The notes under the pieces: model-generated
What the model was told of the DNA's origin: nothing
What the model saw: the letters and a program-made list of their open reading frames with translations, nothing else
Databases searched by the model: none
From: Bradyrhizobium sp. URHD0069
Lineage (GTDB): Bacteria; Pseudomonadota; Alphaproteobacteria; Rhizobiales; Xanthobacteraceae
Reading direction: 5' to 3'
DNA length: 64,000 nt
Assembly (NCBI RefSeq): GCF_000701345.1
Contig: NZ_KL370775.1
Span: 124,001-188,000 of the forward strand
In this document: piece by piece, positions 45,887 through 54,926 of the stretch
Layout of the letters: every line of letters starts with the position of its first letter
Numbering within the stretch: the first letter of the stretch is position 1
Program-made: the position numbers and the translations under genes

Positions 45887-46326
45887 TCATTTGCCTTTCA
45901 TTTTTTCGCGATGAAAAAATTCCGCCGCTCATCGCGAAGGAGTAGCGCTGCTCATTGAAATGTCAGAGCTGTGAGAAATGTCAGAGATGTGACGCCATTC
46001 GGGCAAATGCGCCTCCGCACATCAAAATCAAAATACAAATCCAACGCTCGCAGTAAACGATCGTGCCGCCGAAAACTGGCCGATTTTCGTCACGAGTGAT
46101 CGCTTCAGTATCACATTACTGCAATGCAGAGCCGCGTTTATTTTTATTGGTGCGGTGCCACAATATCGCTTCGATTGGCTAACAGGTTCCGCGAAGTCAC
46201 AGCGACCGCGATTTTTCTCGAACATTTTCTTCAGCCTGAGTTCGCCTAGTTGGTTCAAGTTCTTCAGGGGACCAGCAACTGCAGTTTCGGTTTGTCCCGT
46301 TGCGATCGTTGAACAAGAGGTTCGAG
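45887..46326. promoter_or_regulatory. Intergenic region between galE and the priming transferase
   Basis: About 440 bases with an AT-rich hairpin (TTTTTTC-gcgat-GAAAAAA, 45901-45919) just after galE, a tandem repeat at 45957-45992, and no gene. The hairpin might end galE transcription; the rest should contain the promoter for the downstream gene. Confidence 0.45.
45957..45992. repeat. Tandem 18-bp direct repeat
   Basis: GAAATGTCAGAGCTGTGA at 45957-45974 is followed directly by GAAATGTCAGAGATGTGA at 45975-45992, with one mismatch. It lies about 335 bases upstream of the priming glycosyltransferase start. Confidence 0.7.
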
Positions 46327-47769
46327 ATGTCTGCAGCAACTTACGGTTCCGAAGAACTATACGCCGTAACGGCGAACCGCGGTGCCTCACTGCAGAGACC
46401 TTTCCAGGTTTTTATCATTGCCGGTGACTTCCTGTTGATCCTGATGAGCTACTCGGTTGCGAGCGTTCTGTATCGTCACTTCATGGGATCCTCCGCCGAT
46501 CACGAAAATTCAATCGGTCCGGGACTGATTGTCGGTGTCGTGTTCGTCGGCATCGCCTATTTCCAGGGTGTCTACGACAGTCATCGTTGGCTCAATGCGA
46601 TCTGGCAAGCACGCAAGGTCGTCGTCAGCTGGCTGTTGTCGCTGACGATTTTGGCTGTCGCGGCTTTTCTTTTGAAGTCGACGGAGAACCTTTCACGCGG
46701 CACGACTATCCTGTTTGCGATCACTGGTTTGATCGGATTGGGAGGGCACCGCGTGTTTTGGCGTTACGGCCTCGCGTCGACGTTTGCCAAGGCGCGGTTG
46801 ATCGACAGGAAGGTGGTGCTGCTAAGCCTCAGATCGCTCGATTTTACCTCGAATCGCTTCAAGGACCTCCGCAAGCACGGCTTTGACGTTGTGCGCCATT
46901 TCGTGCTGAGCGCGCAGCAAGATCAAGACGACGATGTGGCGTGGAGCCGCGAAATTCAGGACGTGATTCAGCAATCGCGTGCGACGGATGTGGACGAATA
47001 TCTGTTGGCGATTGATTGGAACGAATTGCCTATGTTGCAGAAGCTGAGCCAGCATCTGCGCGTAGTTCCTCAGCCGATTCGCCTGTTGCCCGATTTTCCG
47101 ATTGCCGATCTGGTATCGCGGCCATTCTTTCCCGTGAGCGGCACAATTGCAATCGAAATTCAGCGGCCGCCCCTATCTGTGTTTGAACGGGCTCAAAAGC
47201 GCTGTCTCGATATCGGTCTCGCTTCTTTCTCTTTGCTGATGCTCGCACCGCTGATGTTGGCAGCATCTATCCTGATCAAGCTCGATACGCCCGGCAGCGT
47301 GATCTTTCGGCAATCTCGCCGCGGCTTCAACGGTAAGCCCTTTGAAATTTGGAAATTCCGTACCATGTGTGTGTCGGAAAACGGGTCCACTATCACACAA
47401 GCCACGAAGCAGGACGCGCGGGTGACCCGTGTTGGCCGATTCTTGCGCAGGACGAGCATTGATGAGTTACCACAGCTTTGGAACGTGCTGCGGGGGGAAA
47501 TGTCATTGGTTGGTCCGCGTCCCCATGCGCTCGCTCACGACAACTATTACGATCAGGTGATCAGCAACTATGTGTATCGCCATCATATGAAGCCAGGTTT
47601 GACAGGCTGGGCTCAAGTCAACGGGTTTAGGGGCGAAACACCTACAATCGACCTGATGGAAAAACGTGTTGAGTACGATGTCTGGTACGTGAGCAACTGG
47701 AGCATCTGGCTGGATCTCCGAATTATCCTCCGGACTGCGTTGGCTCTGATGTATCAGGAAGCCTACTGA
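46327..47769 (+). CDS. Polyprenyl-phosphate sugar-1-phosphate transferase (WbaP/ExoY-like)
   Basis: A 480-aa inner-membrane enzyme that starts exopolysaccharide synthesis by loading the first sugar phosphate on undecaprenyl phosphate. The N-terminal half has four or five membrane helices and a nucleotide-binding-like domain. The C-terminal bacterial sugar transferase domain (about 285-480) shows KLDTPGSVIFRQSRRGFNGK, EIWKFRTM, RRTSIDELPQLWNVLRGEMS, LVGPRPHA and KPGLTGWAQVNGFRGET. The ATG at 46327 follows AAGAGG; the frame is open to 46300. This long form with N-terminal helices is the WcaJ/WbaP type. Confidence 0.92.
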   Translation: MSAATYGSEELYAVTANRGASLQRPFQVFIIAGDFLLILMSYSVASVLYRHFMGSSADHENSIGPGLIVGVVFVGIAYFQGVYDSHRWLNAIWQARKVVVSWLLSLTILAVAAFLLKSTENLSRGTTILFAITGLIGLGGHRVFWRYGLASTFAKARLIDRKVVLLSLRSLDFTSNRFKDLRKHGFDVVRHFVLSAQQDQDDDVAWSREIQDVIQQSRATDVDEYLLAIDWNELPMLQKLSQHLRVVPQPIRLLPDFPIADLVSRPFFPVSGTIAIEIQRPPLSVFERAQKRCLDIGLASFSLLMLAPLMLAASILIKLDTPGSVIFRQSRRGFNGKPFEIWKFRTMCVSENGSTITQATKQDARVTRVGRFLRRTSIDELPQLWNVLRGEMSLVGPRPHALAHDNYYDQVISNYVYRHHMKPGLTGWAQVNGFRGETPTIDLMEKRVEYDVWYVSNWSIWLDLRIILRTALALMYQEAY

Positions 47770-48051
47770 GGGGCGGATAAACGGCCGCTGGCTGCAGGGC
47801 TAAGGGCTATAAGCATCCTTGGACGGTAAATTGCGAGTGCGATACGGGCGCGGTCAAGGCGTTGCTGTCCCGGCCGCGCCATTCCTTGTCAACAATCAAG
47901 ATCATGAATTGAAGGAACGACGGTACGCCTACGAGTTCGGGGGCGAAACAAATGGTAATGGTCGCCGGCCAAGGTGATGGCAAGGCAAGGGCTTGCATTT
48001 GAACCTCAATAACCGAAGGGTTCAGGCTCTATCACGGCTACCATTGCGGTG
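47770..48051. other. Intergenic region after the priming transferase
   Basis: About 280 bases with no gene and no obvious terminator. It is followed by a degenerate minus-strand region up to 48586. Confidence 0.35.
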
Positions 48052-48575
48052 CTATTCCGGTCCACAAATCCGGACTATGCCAAATAGATCATCCGGCAAA
48101 AACGACTGACGACCGGCCAAGTATGGCTCTACAATTAGCGAGGTGCCAGAGTGGGCGAAGGAGCTGCGGCTCGGTATGATTCGCGAGCTACGTTCCCACC
48201 ATTCGCGGACCAAGTCTCCTGCCAGATAGTCGGCAGTAGACGCCGCGGCATCCGGGAGGCTGCCGGAGCACGACCGAGGAGGGCCCTTGCTCGTTGGATC
48301 GACATCCGATGTCCTGGTCCGGCCGACCCAAATGGTCTTCGAACCGAGTCTTCCGCGGCCCCAATTGCTGAACAAGCATCGCGCAGGATTTTCGAATTGC
48401 AAACGCACTGGTCGGGTTGCAGGTATGCCACGATCTGCATCAGCAGTGCCGGATCGGAAGTCTCTCCGCGCGCAACGTAGTCGGCAGGTCTCTGCTAGAC
48501 CAGGCGGCGACGACTGCGAGGAGGATACCTACGCCCCCACCAGCCAGTCCAGTTTGGCCGAGGACCGGTCGGCGG
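48052..48575 (-). pseudogene. Degenerate coding remnant downstream of the Wzc-like gene
   Basis: On the minus strand, pieces of protein-like sequence continue from frame to frame. First comes a membrane-like TGLAGGGVGILLAVVAAWSS, then DPALLMQIVAYLQPDQCVCN with SKILRDACSAIG. Last is ADYLAGDLVREWWERSSRII ending in a stop at 48052. This pattern fits a small exopolysaccharide-locus membrane protein whose frame has been broken several times. It begins just after the Wzc-like stop. I cannot name the intact family. Confidence 0.4.
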
Positions 48576-48586
48576 CGCCCGCTCTC

Positions 48587-50851
48587 CTAGGCACCTTCGA
48601 TGTAATAACTGTTATAGTGTGAGCCCTTATATGCTTCGATGCGTTTGAGCATCTTCGGGTTTGCACGGTTCAAGACCGCACCCAACAGCTTCTTTTGAAT
48701 GACTTCCGAGCCGGATACCGATTCTTGAAGGGCGCTTCGCGTCGTCCGTCCCCACTCGATCACATAAATCATCGCGTCAACGAGGTGGCCGATAGCCTTC
48801 GCATCTGTCACCGGCATGACCGGGGCGAGATCGATGATTATGTATTCGTAATTCTCCCGAACTATGTGGAGCAAATCCGCCATAGCCTTGGATGCCATTA
48901 CGTCGGCCGAATTGACCATGCGTGAGGCGACGAACGAGGGCAGAAGATCCAACCCTGTCTCCTTGCTGCGCTGAATATGATAGCCGAGCGATTTCGGCTC
49001 TTTCAGCGCTTCGAGCAAGCCCGTCTTGGCGTTTGGCGCGAGGTCACGCGTCAGCGAGCGGGTGTGCAGGTCGCCGTCGATCAGCAGGGTGCGGTGTCCG
49101 GTCAACGCGGTCAGGTGCCCGAAATTGGCAGCCACTGTCGTCTTACCTTCCTTAGGCAGGGATGAAACGATGCCGATCACCTTGACGTCGCGAGTCAACC
49201 GCGCGACGTCGATGGATAGCTTTATGTTCCGCAGCGTTTCCGCAAAGCGCGAGAATGGATGGTCGACGACATAGTGCGAGAGCGACGCCCCATTCTGTTT
49301 CGCCGATGAATTGTCCGTCGGCAACAGCGCACGGGCCTTTTGCGCGACGGCGGTTGCGGGGCGAATGTCCGGAAGAACACCGAGGCATTTCACCCCAAGT
49401 TCGCCTTCGACATCGCTCGGCGATCGCAAAACGTCGCTCAGAAGCTCTCTGGAGAAAGCCGCCCCGAAACCCAAGCAGAGCCCCCCCACCAGACCGCCGG
49501 CGATCGCCAGCAGCGTTCTCGGCGAGCTCTTCTTGTCAGGTTTGACCGCCGTGCTGATGATACGTGCCTCGCTGATGGGGAAGCTCTGGTTTTGCGTGGC
49601 CTGCTGAAGTTTTTCGAGAAAATTGTTGTAGAGGTTGCGATAAGTATCGGCCGCGCTTTCCAAGTCACGCAGCTTCACCTGCGCCTGACCGGTGCTGCCG
49701 GCCTGGGCGACCAGAGCCTTCATGTTTTCTTCGAGCGAGGATTCCCGGCTCTTGGCGATCGCGTATTCGCTACGATAGGAATCGGCGATGCGCCGGACCT
49801 CGTCGGCAATTGCCTTGCGCGATTCTTCCATACGGTTGGCGAGGTTGACGGAGGCCTGATGGGTTTTGCCGTAGCGGCTCGACCAGTCGGCATATTGAGC
49901 GGCCAGATCTAGATATTGGGCGCGGAGCCGGGTAATAACTGTGTTGTTGAGCGCGTCGGTGACCGTCGGTTGGGCGAGGTCCTTGTCCGAGATCGCTTCA
50001 ATTCGATCAAGACGTGCCTTGGCTTCGGCAGTGGCTGCGCGAGCTTGAATGAGCTGGGTATTCACGTCAGACAGCTGCTGCTCGGTCATCAAGCCGCGGC
50101 TGGTGCCGACGATATTGTTTTGCGCCTTGAAGGTCTGGACCGCGCGATCGCTCGCAGTCGCCTGCTCCCGCAGTTCAGCGCTGCGCTGCTGCAGCCATTC
50201 GCCGGCCCGCTTGGTCGACTGGTATTTGGCTTCGAGCGCTCCCACGATATAGGCGTCGGAAATTTCATTTGCGATCTGAGCGGCCCTGTCCGGATTCCGC
50301 GAACGGAAGCTCAAGGACAGAACGTAGGTGGTCAGCACGCGTTCGACCCTGAGATTTTTCTGAAGGGCTTCGACCGCACCACGTTCGATCCGTTCCTTCG
50401 AGGGCGGCCCATCGGAGCCGAACAGCGATATCACCTTGCCCAGAATCAACGCGATGATTCCGGGATCGGAGCCGTTGAATTCAGGATCCTCCGTCAACCG
50501 CAGGCGTCGGACGATCGATAGAATCAGGTCGTCCGAGTTGAGGATCTCGACCTGGCTGTCCACGAAGCCCGTATCGATCAGTGCATTGTTGACGCCGCTG
50601 TCCTTGTCCAAGACTTGAGTCTGGCGTGTATCCATCAGGATCCGGGCGTTCGCGGTATACATTGGCCTCGCCGCCAGCAGATAGATCATCACGAGCGCGA
50701 GCGTGCCTGCGAGGATGGCGGTGATCAGCGGCCACTGCCGGCGCAATATATCCAAGACGCGGTCGACGCTTAGCGTCGTCCCACCAAGCTCGATGCCGGA
50801 CTTTTGGTCGGGCTGAAACTGATCTCTGGGTTGATACATTTGAAAATTCAC
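48587..50851 (-). CDS. Exopolysaccharide chain-length regulator/tyrosine autokinase (Wzc/ExoP-like)
   Basis: A 754-aa inner-membrane protein. The N-terminal Wzz domain has a helix after residue 35 (ITAILAGTLALVMIYLLAA) and a second near 455 (LLAIAGGLVGGLCLGFGAAF), with a long periplasmic coiled-coil region between. The cytoplasmic BY-kinase has Walker A SLPKEGKTT (K570), Walker A' LLIDGDLHTRS and Walker B YIIIDLAPVMP. A short tyrosine cluster, YKGSHYNSYYIEGA, forms the C-terminus and is the likely autophosphorylation site. Start is GTG 50851 or ATG 50839. It is transcribed opposite to the assembly genes on both sides. Confidence 0.93.
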   Translation of the reverse strand: MNFQMYQPRDQFQPDQKSGIELGGTTLSVDRVLDILRRQWPLITAILAGTLALVMIYLLAARPMYTANARILMDTRQTQVLDKDSGVNNALIDTGFVDSQVEILNSDDLILSIVRRLRLTEDPEFNGSDPGIIALILGKVISLFGSDGPPSKERIERGAVEALQKNLRVERVLTTYVLSLSFRSRNPDRAAQIANEISDAYIVGALEAKYQSTKRAGEWLQQRSAELREQATASDRAVQTFKAQNNIVGTSRGLMTEQQLSDVNTQLIQARAATAEAKARLDRIEAISDKDLAQPTVTDALNNTVITRLRAQYLDLAAQYADWSSRYGKTHQASVNLANRMEESRKAIADEVRRIADSYRSEYAIAKSRESSLEENMKALVAQAGSTGQAQVKLRDLESAADTYRNLYNNFLEKLQQATQNQSFPISEARIISTAVKPDKKSSPRTLLAIAGGLVGGLCLGFGAAFSRELLSDVLRSPSDVEGELGVKCLGVLPDIRPATAVAQKARALLPTDNSSAKQNGASLSHYVVDHPFSRFAETLRNIKLSIDVARLTRDVKVIGIVSSLPKEGKTTVAANFGHLTALTGHRTLLIDGDLHTRSLTRDLAPNAKTGLLEALKEPKSLGYHIQRSKETGLDLLPSFVASRMVNSADVMASKAMADLLHIVRENYEYIIIDLAPVMPVTDAKAIGHLVDAMIYVIEWGRTTRSALQESVSGSEVIQKKLLGAVLNRANPKMLKRIEAYKGSHYNSYYIEGA

Positions 50852-50866
50852 TGCGCTCGGGAATGG

Positions 50867-51424
50867 CTATTGCGGAAGCGGCATGGCTTTGAACGGGTCT
50901 GCAAGTTCGGTTTTCCATTCTCCCGACATGAGGCCGGCGCTCGAGTTGCGGGGCTTGGCCGGCGGTGGCGGCGCTGTGGGCTCCTCAGCCGCAGCCGAAT
51001 AGCCAGACAAAACCGCGCTGTCTCCCAGTTTTCGCACGAAATCGTTGATCTTCCGCGCGACTTCGGGCTGCGATGCGACACATCGGAACTCCGCGTGTCG
51101 AAGAGCCTCTCCTATGGTGGGACGATCGGCAGTCGGGGCGTCGTTAACAAGCTTTCGGACGGAAGGGAGCAGGGTCGGGTCGGTGACAAGATAGGCCGTA
51201 AGTCGGCCCGCCAATTTTTCCTTGTCGTTGCGCAACTTGCGCAGCAGGGACACCGGCTCTGTCGAGAAAACTTGCAGGTCTATCTGTGGCACGCGCTCGG
51301 ATAATTCGACGCATTGAGCATTGCTTGAACTTGCGCTCATTCCGGCGATAGCTACGCCCATCCCGATTGCTGCCACCCAAGTATGCCTTGCCACGATTTG
51401 TTGAAGCATGGTTTTGCCGCTCAT
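50867..51424 (-). CDS. Exported hypothetical protein of the exopolysaccharide locus, 185 aa
   Basis: A signal peptide (TWVAAIGMGVAIAGMSASSS-NAQ) is followed by a helical domain with two Cys residues (QCVELSERVPQIDLQVFSTE, FRCVASQPEVARKINDFVRK) and a Pro-rich C-terminal tail. It lies 15 bases upstream of the Wzc-like gene on the same strand, so they form an operon. It has no name that I know. A periplasmic partner in polysaccharide export is plausible. Confidence 0.75.
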   Translation of the reverse strand: MSGKTMLQQIVARHTWVAAIGMGVAIAGMSASSSNAQCVELSERVPQIDLQVFSTEPVSLLRKLRNDKEKLAGRLTAYLVTDPTLLPSVRKLVNDAPTADRPTIGEALRHAEFRCVASQPEVARKINDFVRKLGDSAVLSGYSAAAEEPTAPPPPAKPRNSSAGLMSGEWKTELADPFKAMPLPQ

Positions 51425-51426
51425 CT

Positions 51427-51460
51427 CTTCTATCTTGGCTGGTCTTCTATCTTGGCTGGT
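51427..51460. repeat. Perfect 17-bp tandem repeat at a gene start
   Basis: CTTCTATCTTGGCTGGT occurs twice in direct succession (51427-51443 and 51444-51460), 2 bases upstream of the start codon of the exported hypothetical protein. On the coding strand each copy ends in AGAAG, so the ribosome-binding region itself is duplicated. Confidence 0.9.
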
Positions 51461-52322
51461 TGCGCGGAAAACATGGTTTCGTCAGTTCGCTGGACATATG
51501 GGCAGACAACTGTGTCAATTTTTGTGCGGTGCAAACATAGCCTTGAGTTGTGCTAGTGCAGGCAAATTTCAAGCCAGCACGACCTCGCCTGAGAGTAGTG
51601 TGGGGCCGGACGTTCGCCCAACCTTCCGGGTGGCATGATGCACGGGCACTCAACGGGTAGCGAGCAAAGGTGTTCCGGGAGTAGTGAGCGGAATGCGAGA
51701 AATGGGTTCGTTGTGCAGCTCTCGCACGCGACGAATATCAGGCTGATGACACAAGAGTGGCGCAGATAAGGACAGCGTGCGTCTACAGCGCAGCGCGATG
51801 CCAGACATTCGCCGCAATTCGATAAGCGGTTCGCTCGGATAATTCAGCTTTCATGCCGAAGGCTTTGAAATGTCTTTGATCAAAATCTGGCGAAGTCGAG
51901 AGAATGATCCCGGACGCCCGGTGGAATTGCGGGCAATCGCAGGTTGATCGCCACGCAGAAATACGGCCGCGCTTCAAAAGGACTTGCCGATTGTCTCGCA
52001 GAGACGAGCAACCAAGGCCTAACGGTGGCAAACTTTTCCCGATGTCTGAATGTCAGTGATGCACCGGCCGGTCCGGCAGATTCGGAATTCGCTTTGGCGC
52101 GTTCTGCAGCCACCTTTTTGTCGCAGTGTCCTTTTAGTCGCAGTGTCATTTTTTTGATCTCAAAGACTTTTCAATTACGTGCATGATCAGTTACGTGCAC
52201 GATCAGTTTCGCGCTCAGTAGTTAGCTGCCATGCATCACGGTGCCTCTGCGAGAGTCGACATTGAAAATGCCGACGAAGCCTTATACAGATTCTGCATCG
52301 CACAAAGCACTGGGATGCAGAT
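51461..52322. promoter_or_regulatory. Large divergent intergenic region of the exopolysaccharide locus
   Basis: About 860 bases between the leftward Wzc-like operon and the rightward acyltransferase operon. No gene is supported. The right part is AT-rich and contains two pairs of short direct repeats (52120-52206). Both operon promoters must lie here. Confidence 0.5.
52120..52206. repeat. Two pairs of short direct repeats before the acyltransferase operon
   Basis: GTCGCAGTGTC occurs at 52120-52130 and 52137-52147. TTACGTGCATGATCAG at 52175-52190 is followed directly by TTACGTGCACGATCAG at 52191-52206. They lie 117-203 bases before the first start codon and may be binding sites of a regulator. 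Confidence 0.7.
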
Positions 52323-53537
52323 GTGACGGCGCCGGTTCATCGCGAGAAGACTCACTTTCTGCCCCTAGACAGCATCCGCGGCATCGCCGCGGTCTCCGTC
52401 GTGATACATCACGTCATTCTAATGAAAACCTTCCTCGCGGCCTTTCCGCAGCACGCCTGGATCGACTGGTCATTTTTTAGAAGCGCGTGGCTTCTCGTCG
52501 ACCTGTTTTTTGTTCTCAGCGGAATCGTTATGTCGTTGAGCTACGTAAAGCCGGACTTCGGGCATTTCTCGTTGCGCGAATTCATGGTGCGGCGACTGGC
52601 GCGTGTCTATCCGCTGCATATCGTGATGCTTTTCGCCACGCTCTTGTTTCGATTTGTTCGAATAGGGCTCGTCATGGCTGGGGTTATCGTCGCCATGCCG
52701 GCAACATTCGAAGTCAACAATACTTATGCATTTTTCCTGCATGTCTTTTTGCTGCATTCGCTGGGCTTTGTTGACTACCTCAGCTGGAATGGGCCGAGCT
52801 GGAGTATCAGCGTCGAATTCTACACTTATCTGGTGTTCGGGCTTGTTCTGCTGTTGGCGCAACGGTTTGGCTCGGTACGATACCTGTACGGGTGCGCTGC
52901 GTTCCTTGTTGTGGGTAGCTGGTTTACGATAGTGTTCGTGTTGAACAAAGAAAGTCTGGGTCTTCAGTACGACTTTGGATTTCTCCGGTGTGTCACGAGC
53001 TTTTTTCTCGGCGTGCTGACCGTGAAGGCGGTGCAACGCCTGCCGCGCAAAATTAGCCCCGGTTTGCAAGGTGGGCTTCAGTTTGGCGCTATGGCCGCGA
53101 ATGCTATCCTGGTTTCGATGGTGGAGGCCTATCCGGCGATCAGCTTTTTCGCGCCTTTGACCTTCGCCATCTTTCTTGGGACCCTTCTGGCTTTTCCCGA
53201 TGCCGCTCTGGTGCCCAGAATGCTCACCGCCAAGCCGCTGGTCTGGCTGGGACGTCGATCCTATTCCGTCTACATGGTGCACGCCTTCGTGGTTCTTATC
53301 GCCGAGTATTTCGTGCGGGCCGTGGGCCCGCGGCCGGTCGTGGCGCTCGACTCCATATGTGTCGGGTTAGCGGCAACGCTGAACCTTGCCGTGGTGCTTG
53401 CGGCGGTGTTCGTTCTGTCGCATTTCACATATCTCTACATTGAACTTCCAGGGAGCAAGCTGCTCAGGAATTTCTTCCGCACAACTCCGGACCTTTCCGC
53501 GTCTTCAGCCACGCCGTCCGCGCGGCCATCAAACTGA
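52323..53537 (+). CDS. Acyltransferase-3 family membrane protein (first of three)
   Basis: A 404-aa OafA/ExoZ-type O-acyltransferase with about ten membrane helices. It opens FLPLDSIRGIAAVSVVIHH, with the conserved catalytic-region His, and has the SWSISVEFYTYLVFG motif. Members move acetyl or other acyl groups on to sugars of surface polysaccharide. The start is a GTG at 52323. It heads a compact operon of six genes that runs to 59288. Confidence 0.9.
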   Translation: MTAPVHREKTHFLPLDSIRGIAAVSVVIHHVILMKTFLAAFPQHAWIDWSFFRSAWLLVDLFFVLSGIVMSLSYVKPDFGHFSLREFMVRRLARVYPLHIVMLFATLLFRFVRIGLVMAGVIVAMPATFEVNNTYAFFLHVFLLHSLGFVDYLSWNGPSWSISVEFYTYLVFGLVLLLAQRFGSVRYLYGCAAFLVVGSWFTIVFVLNKESLGLQYDFGFLRCVTSFFLGVLTVKAVQRLPRKISPGLQGGLQFGAMAANAILVSMVEAYPAISFFAPLTFAIFLGTLLAFPDAALVPRMLTAKPLVWLGRRSYSVYMVHAFVVLIAEYFVRAVGPRPVVALDSICVGLAATLNLAVVLAAVFVLSHFTYLYIELPGSKLLRNFFRTTPDLSASSATPSARPSN

Positions 53538-53548
53538 GGTCCGGAGAA

Positions 53549-54895
53549 ATGATATCCAGTCAACGCCCTGCATCCTTATTGTTGCCGATAGTCGTCAGCC
53601 TCGAAGCGATCGTGCTCGCGGTCTACCTGATCCGCGACGCCTTTGGCGGCGTGATGCGATATTACACCAGCATCTATCATGTGGATGCGTTGTGGTACCT
53701 GCCGGACGCCCTCGCTGTCCTGTGTGTTGGCCAGTTCATCATGCATTGCATCGTTCGGAACAAAAGCATCCTGGCCTCACTGGTTTTGTTGCAGATCATG
53801 TTGTCGCTTGCGCTCGGCTACATGATGCTTGGTACCGCCAATGCGTTGTTTTCGTCGTTCAAGATGATGCTGCCAGTATTTGTCGGCTTCTGTTTTTGCG
53901 ATTCCAATCTTGGCTCCTACAAGAAACTGCTGTGGGTTGTCGCCGCAACCTTCTACCTCTCGCTCGTGGGGGTCTTCTTAACTAAATTTTTTGTGATGCC
54001 GTGGGTCGGTTTCAAATATGAGTCGTTTGGAGCGGTTCGGGAAGCGGGCCGGTTGTGGTGGGCGTTTTCAGACCAGCAGCGGCTTATGGGCTTTGCAGCG
54101 GATAATACTATGGCCGCTTTCTTCATTCTTATCTCATTTGTTATGACGTCGATCCGCAAGAGTACTTTCTGGTGCATCTTGTTCGGTTCGATTGCGATCC
54201 ACGCCATTCGGCTGACCACGAGCAAGACCACCATGATCGTGCTCGGGCTATATTTGATGTTGCTGCTTATTGTCCGAATGCTTCCGGAGAGGGCGCGATT
54301 TCCGACGGTACGAGCAATTGCGTTGTGGTCGTTTGTGGCGATCTTAGTGCCTTTCTTTTTAATCTTGTTTGCGTCGGGCGTCGCAGCCGTCCCGCACACG
54401 GTGCTGTTCAGCATATTGGACCGGATCAACAACAGCTGGCAGCTTCCGTTCGTATATCTCAGTCAGCTCATGCCGGTAGGCATCTTCACGGGATGTGGCG
54501 CAGGCTGTTTCAACTATCCGCAAAAGTTGTTCTCGCCTCTGTCGCCTTACTGGGTGCCGGTCGATAATTTTTACATCGGGACCTACTTGATGTTCGGACT
54601 TCCTTTCGCCGCGTTCATGGTGATGGTCATACGATCGACCTTCGCAGTCACCGACGTTTACAAACTTTCTCTGATCTTTGTGGTCAACCTCTTCACCATC
54701 ACCGTCCTGAATTATGGCCCGGCAACGGGCCTGCTGATCATTGCTTTGAGCTTTAGCGGGGTATTCTCGCGGCGTTTATCGCGGGTCACGAGGGGCGATA
54801 CGCCTGGGGTGGTCCAACAGCGTTTGGTTCATGTCGGCGTGTCCGGAAGCAGAATCCCGGAATTCGGTTCGCAATTGCCCAGGCCGGCTCAGTGA
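53549..54895 (+). CDS. Wzy-like polymerase/O-antigen ligase-type membrane protein
   Basis: A 448-aa protein with about ten to twelve membrane helices and a larger polar loop late in the sequence (about 310-350), the layout of Wzy and WaaL families. Family sequence conservation is low and only the topology and position support the call. GGAGA precedes the ATG. It lies between acyltransferase genes and close to the flippase gene, as expected for the polymerase of a Wzx/Wzy-dependent exopolysaccharide. The C-terminal 40 residues are soluble and unrelated-looking. Confidence 0.65.
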   Translation: MISSQRPASLLLPIVVSLEAIVLAVYLIRDAFGGVMRYYTSIYHVDALWYLPDALAVLCVGQFIMHCIVRNKSILASLVLLQIMLSLALGYMMLGTANALFSSFKMMLPVFVGFCFCDSNLGSYKKLLWVVAATFYLSLVGVFLTKFFVMPWVGFKYESFGAVREAGRLWWAFSDQQRLMGFAADNTMAAFFILISFVMTSIRKSTFWCILFGSIAIHAIRLTTSKTTMIVLGLYLMLLLIVRMLPERARFPTVRAIALWSFVAILVPFFLILFASGVAAVPHTVLFSILDRINNSWQLPFVYLSQLMPVGIFTGCGAGCFNYPQKLFSPLSPYWVPVDNFYIGTYLMFGLPFAAFMVMVIRSTFAVTDVYKLSLIFVVNLFTITVLNYGPATGLLIIALSFSGVFSRRLSRVTRGDTPGVVQQRLVHVGVSGSRIPEFGSQLPRPAQ

Positions 54896-54926
54896 GTTGA
54901 GCCAAAGAGCCAAAGAGAGAGGCGCG

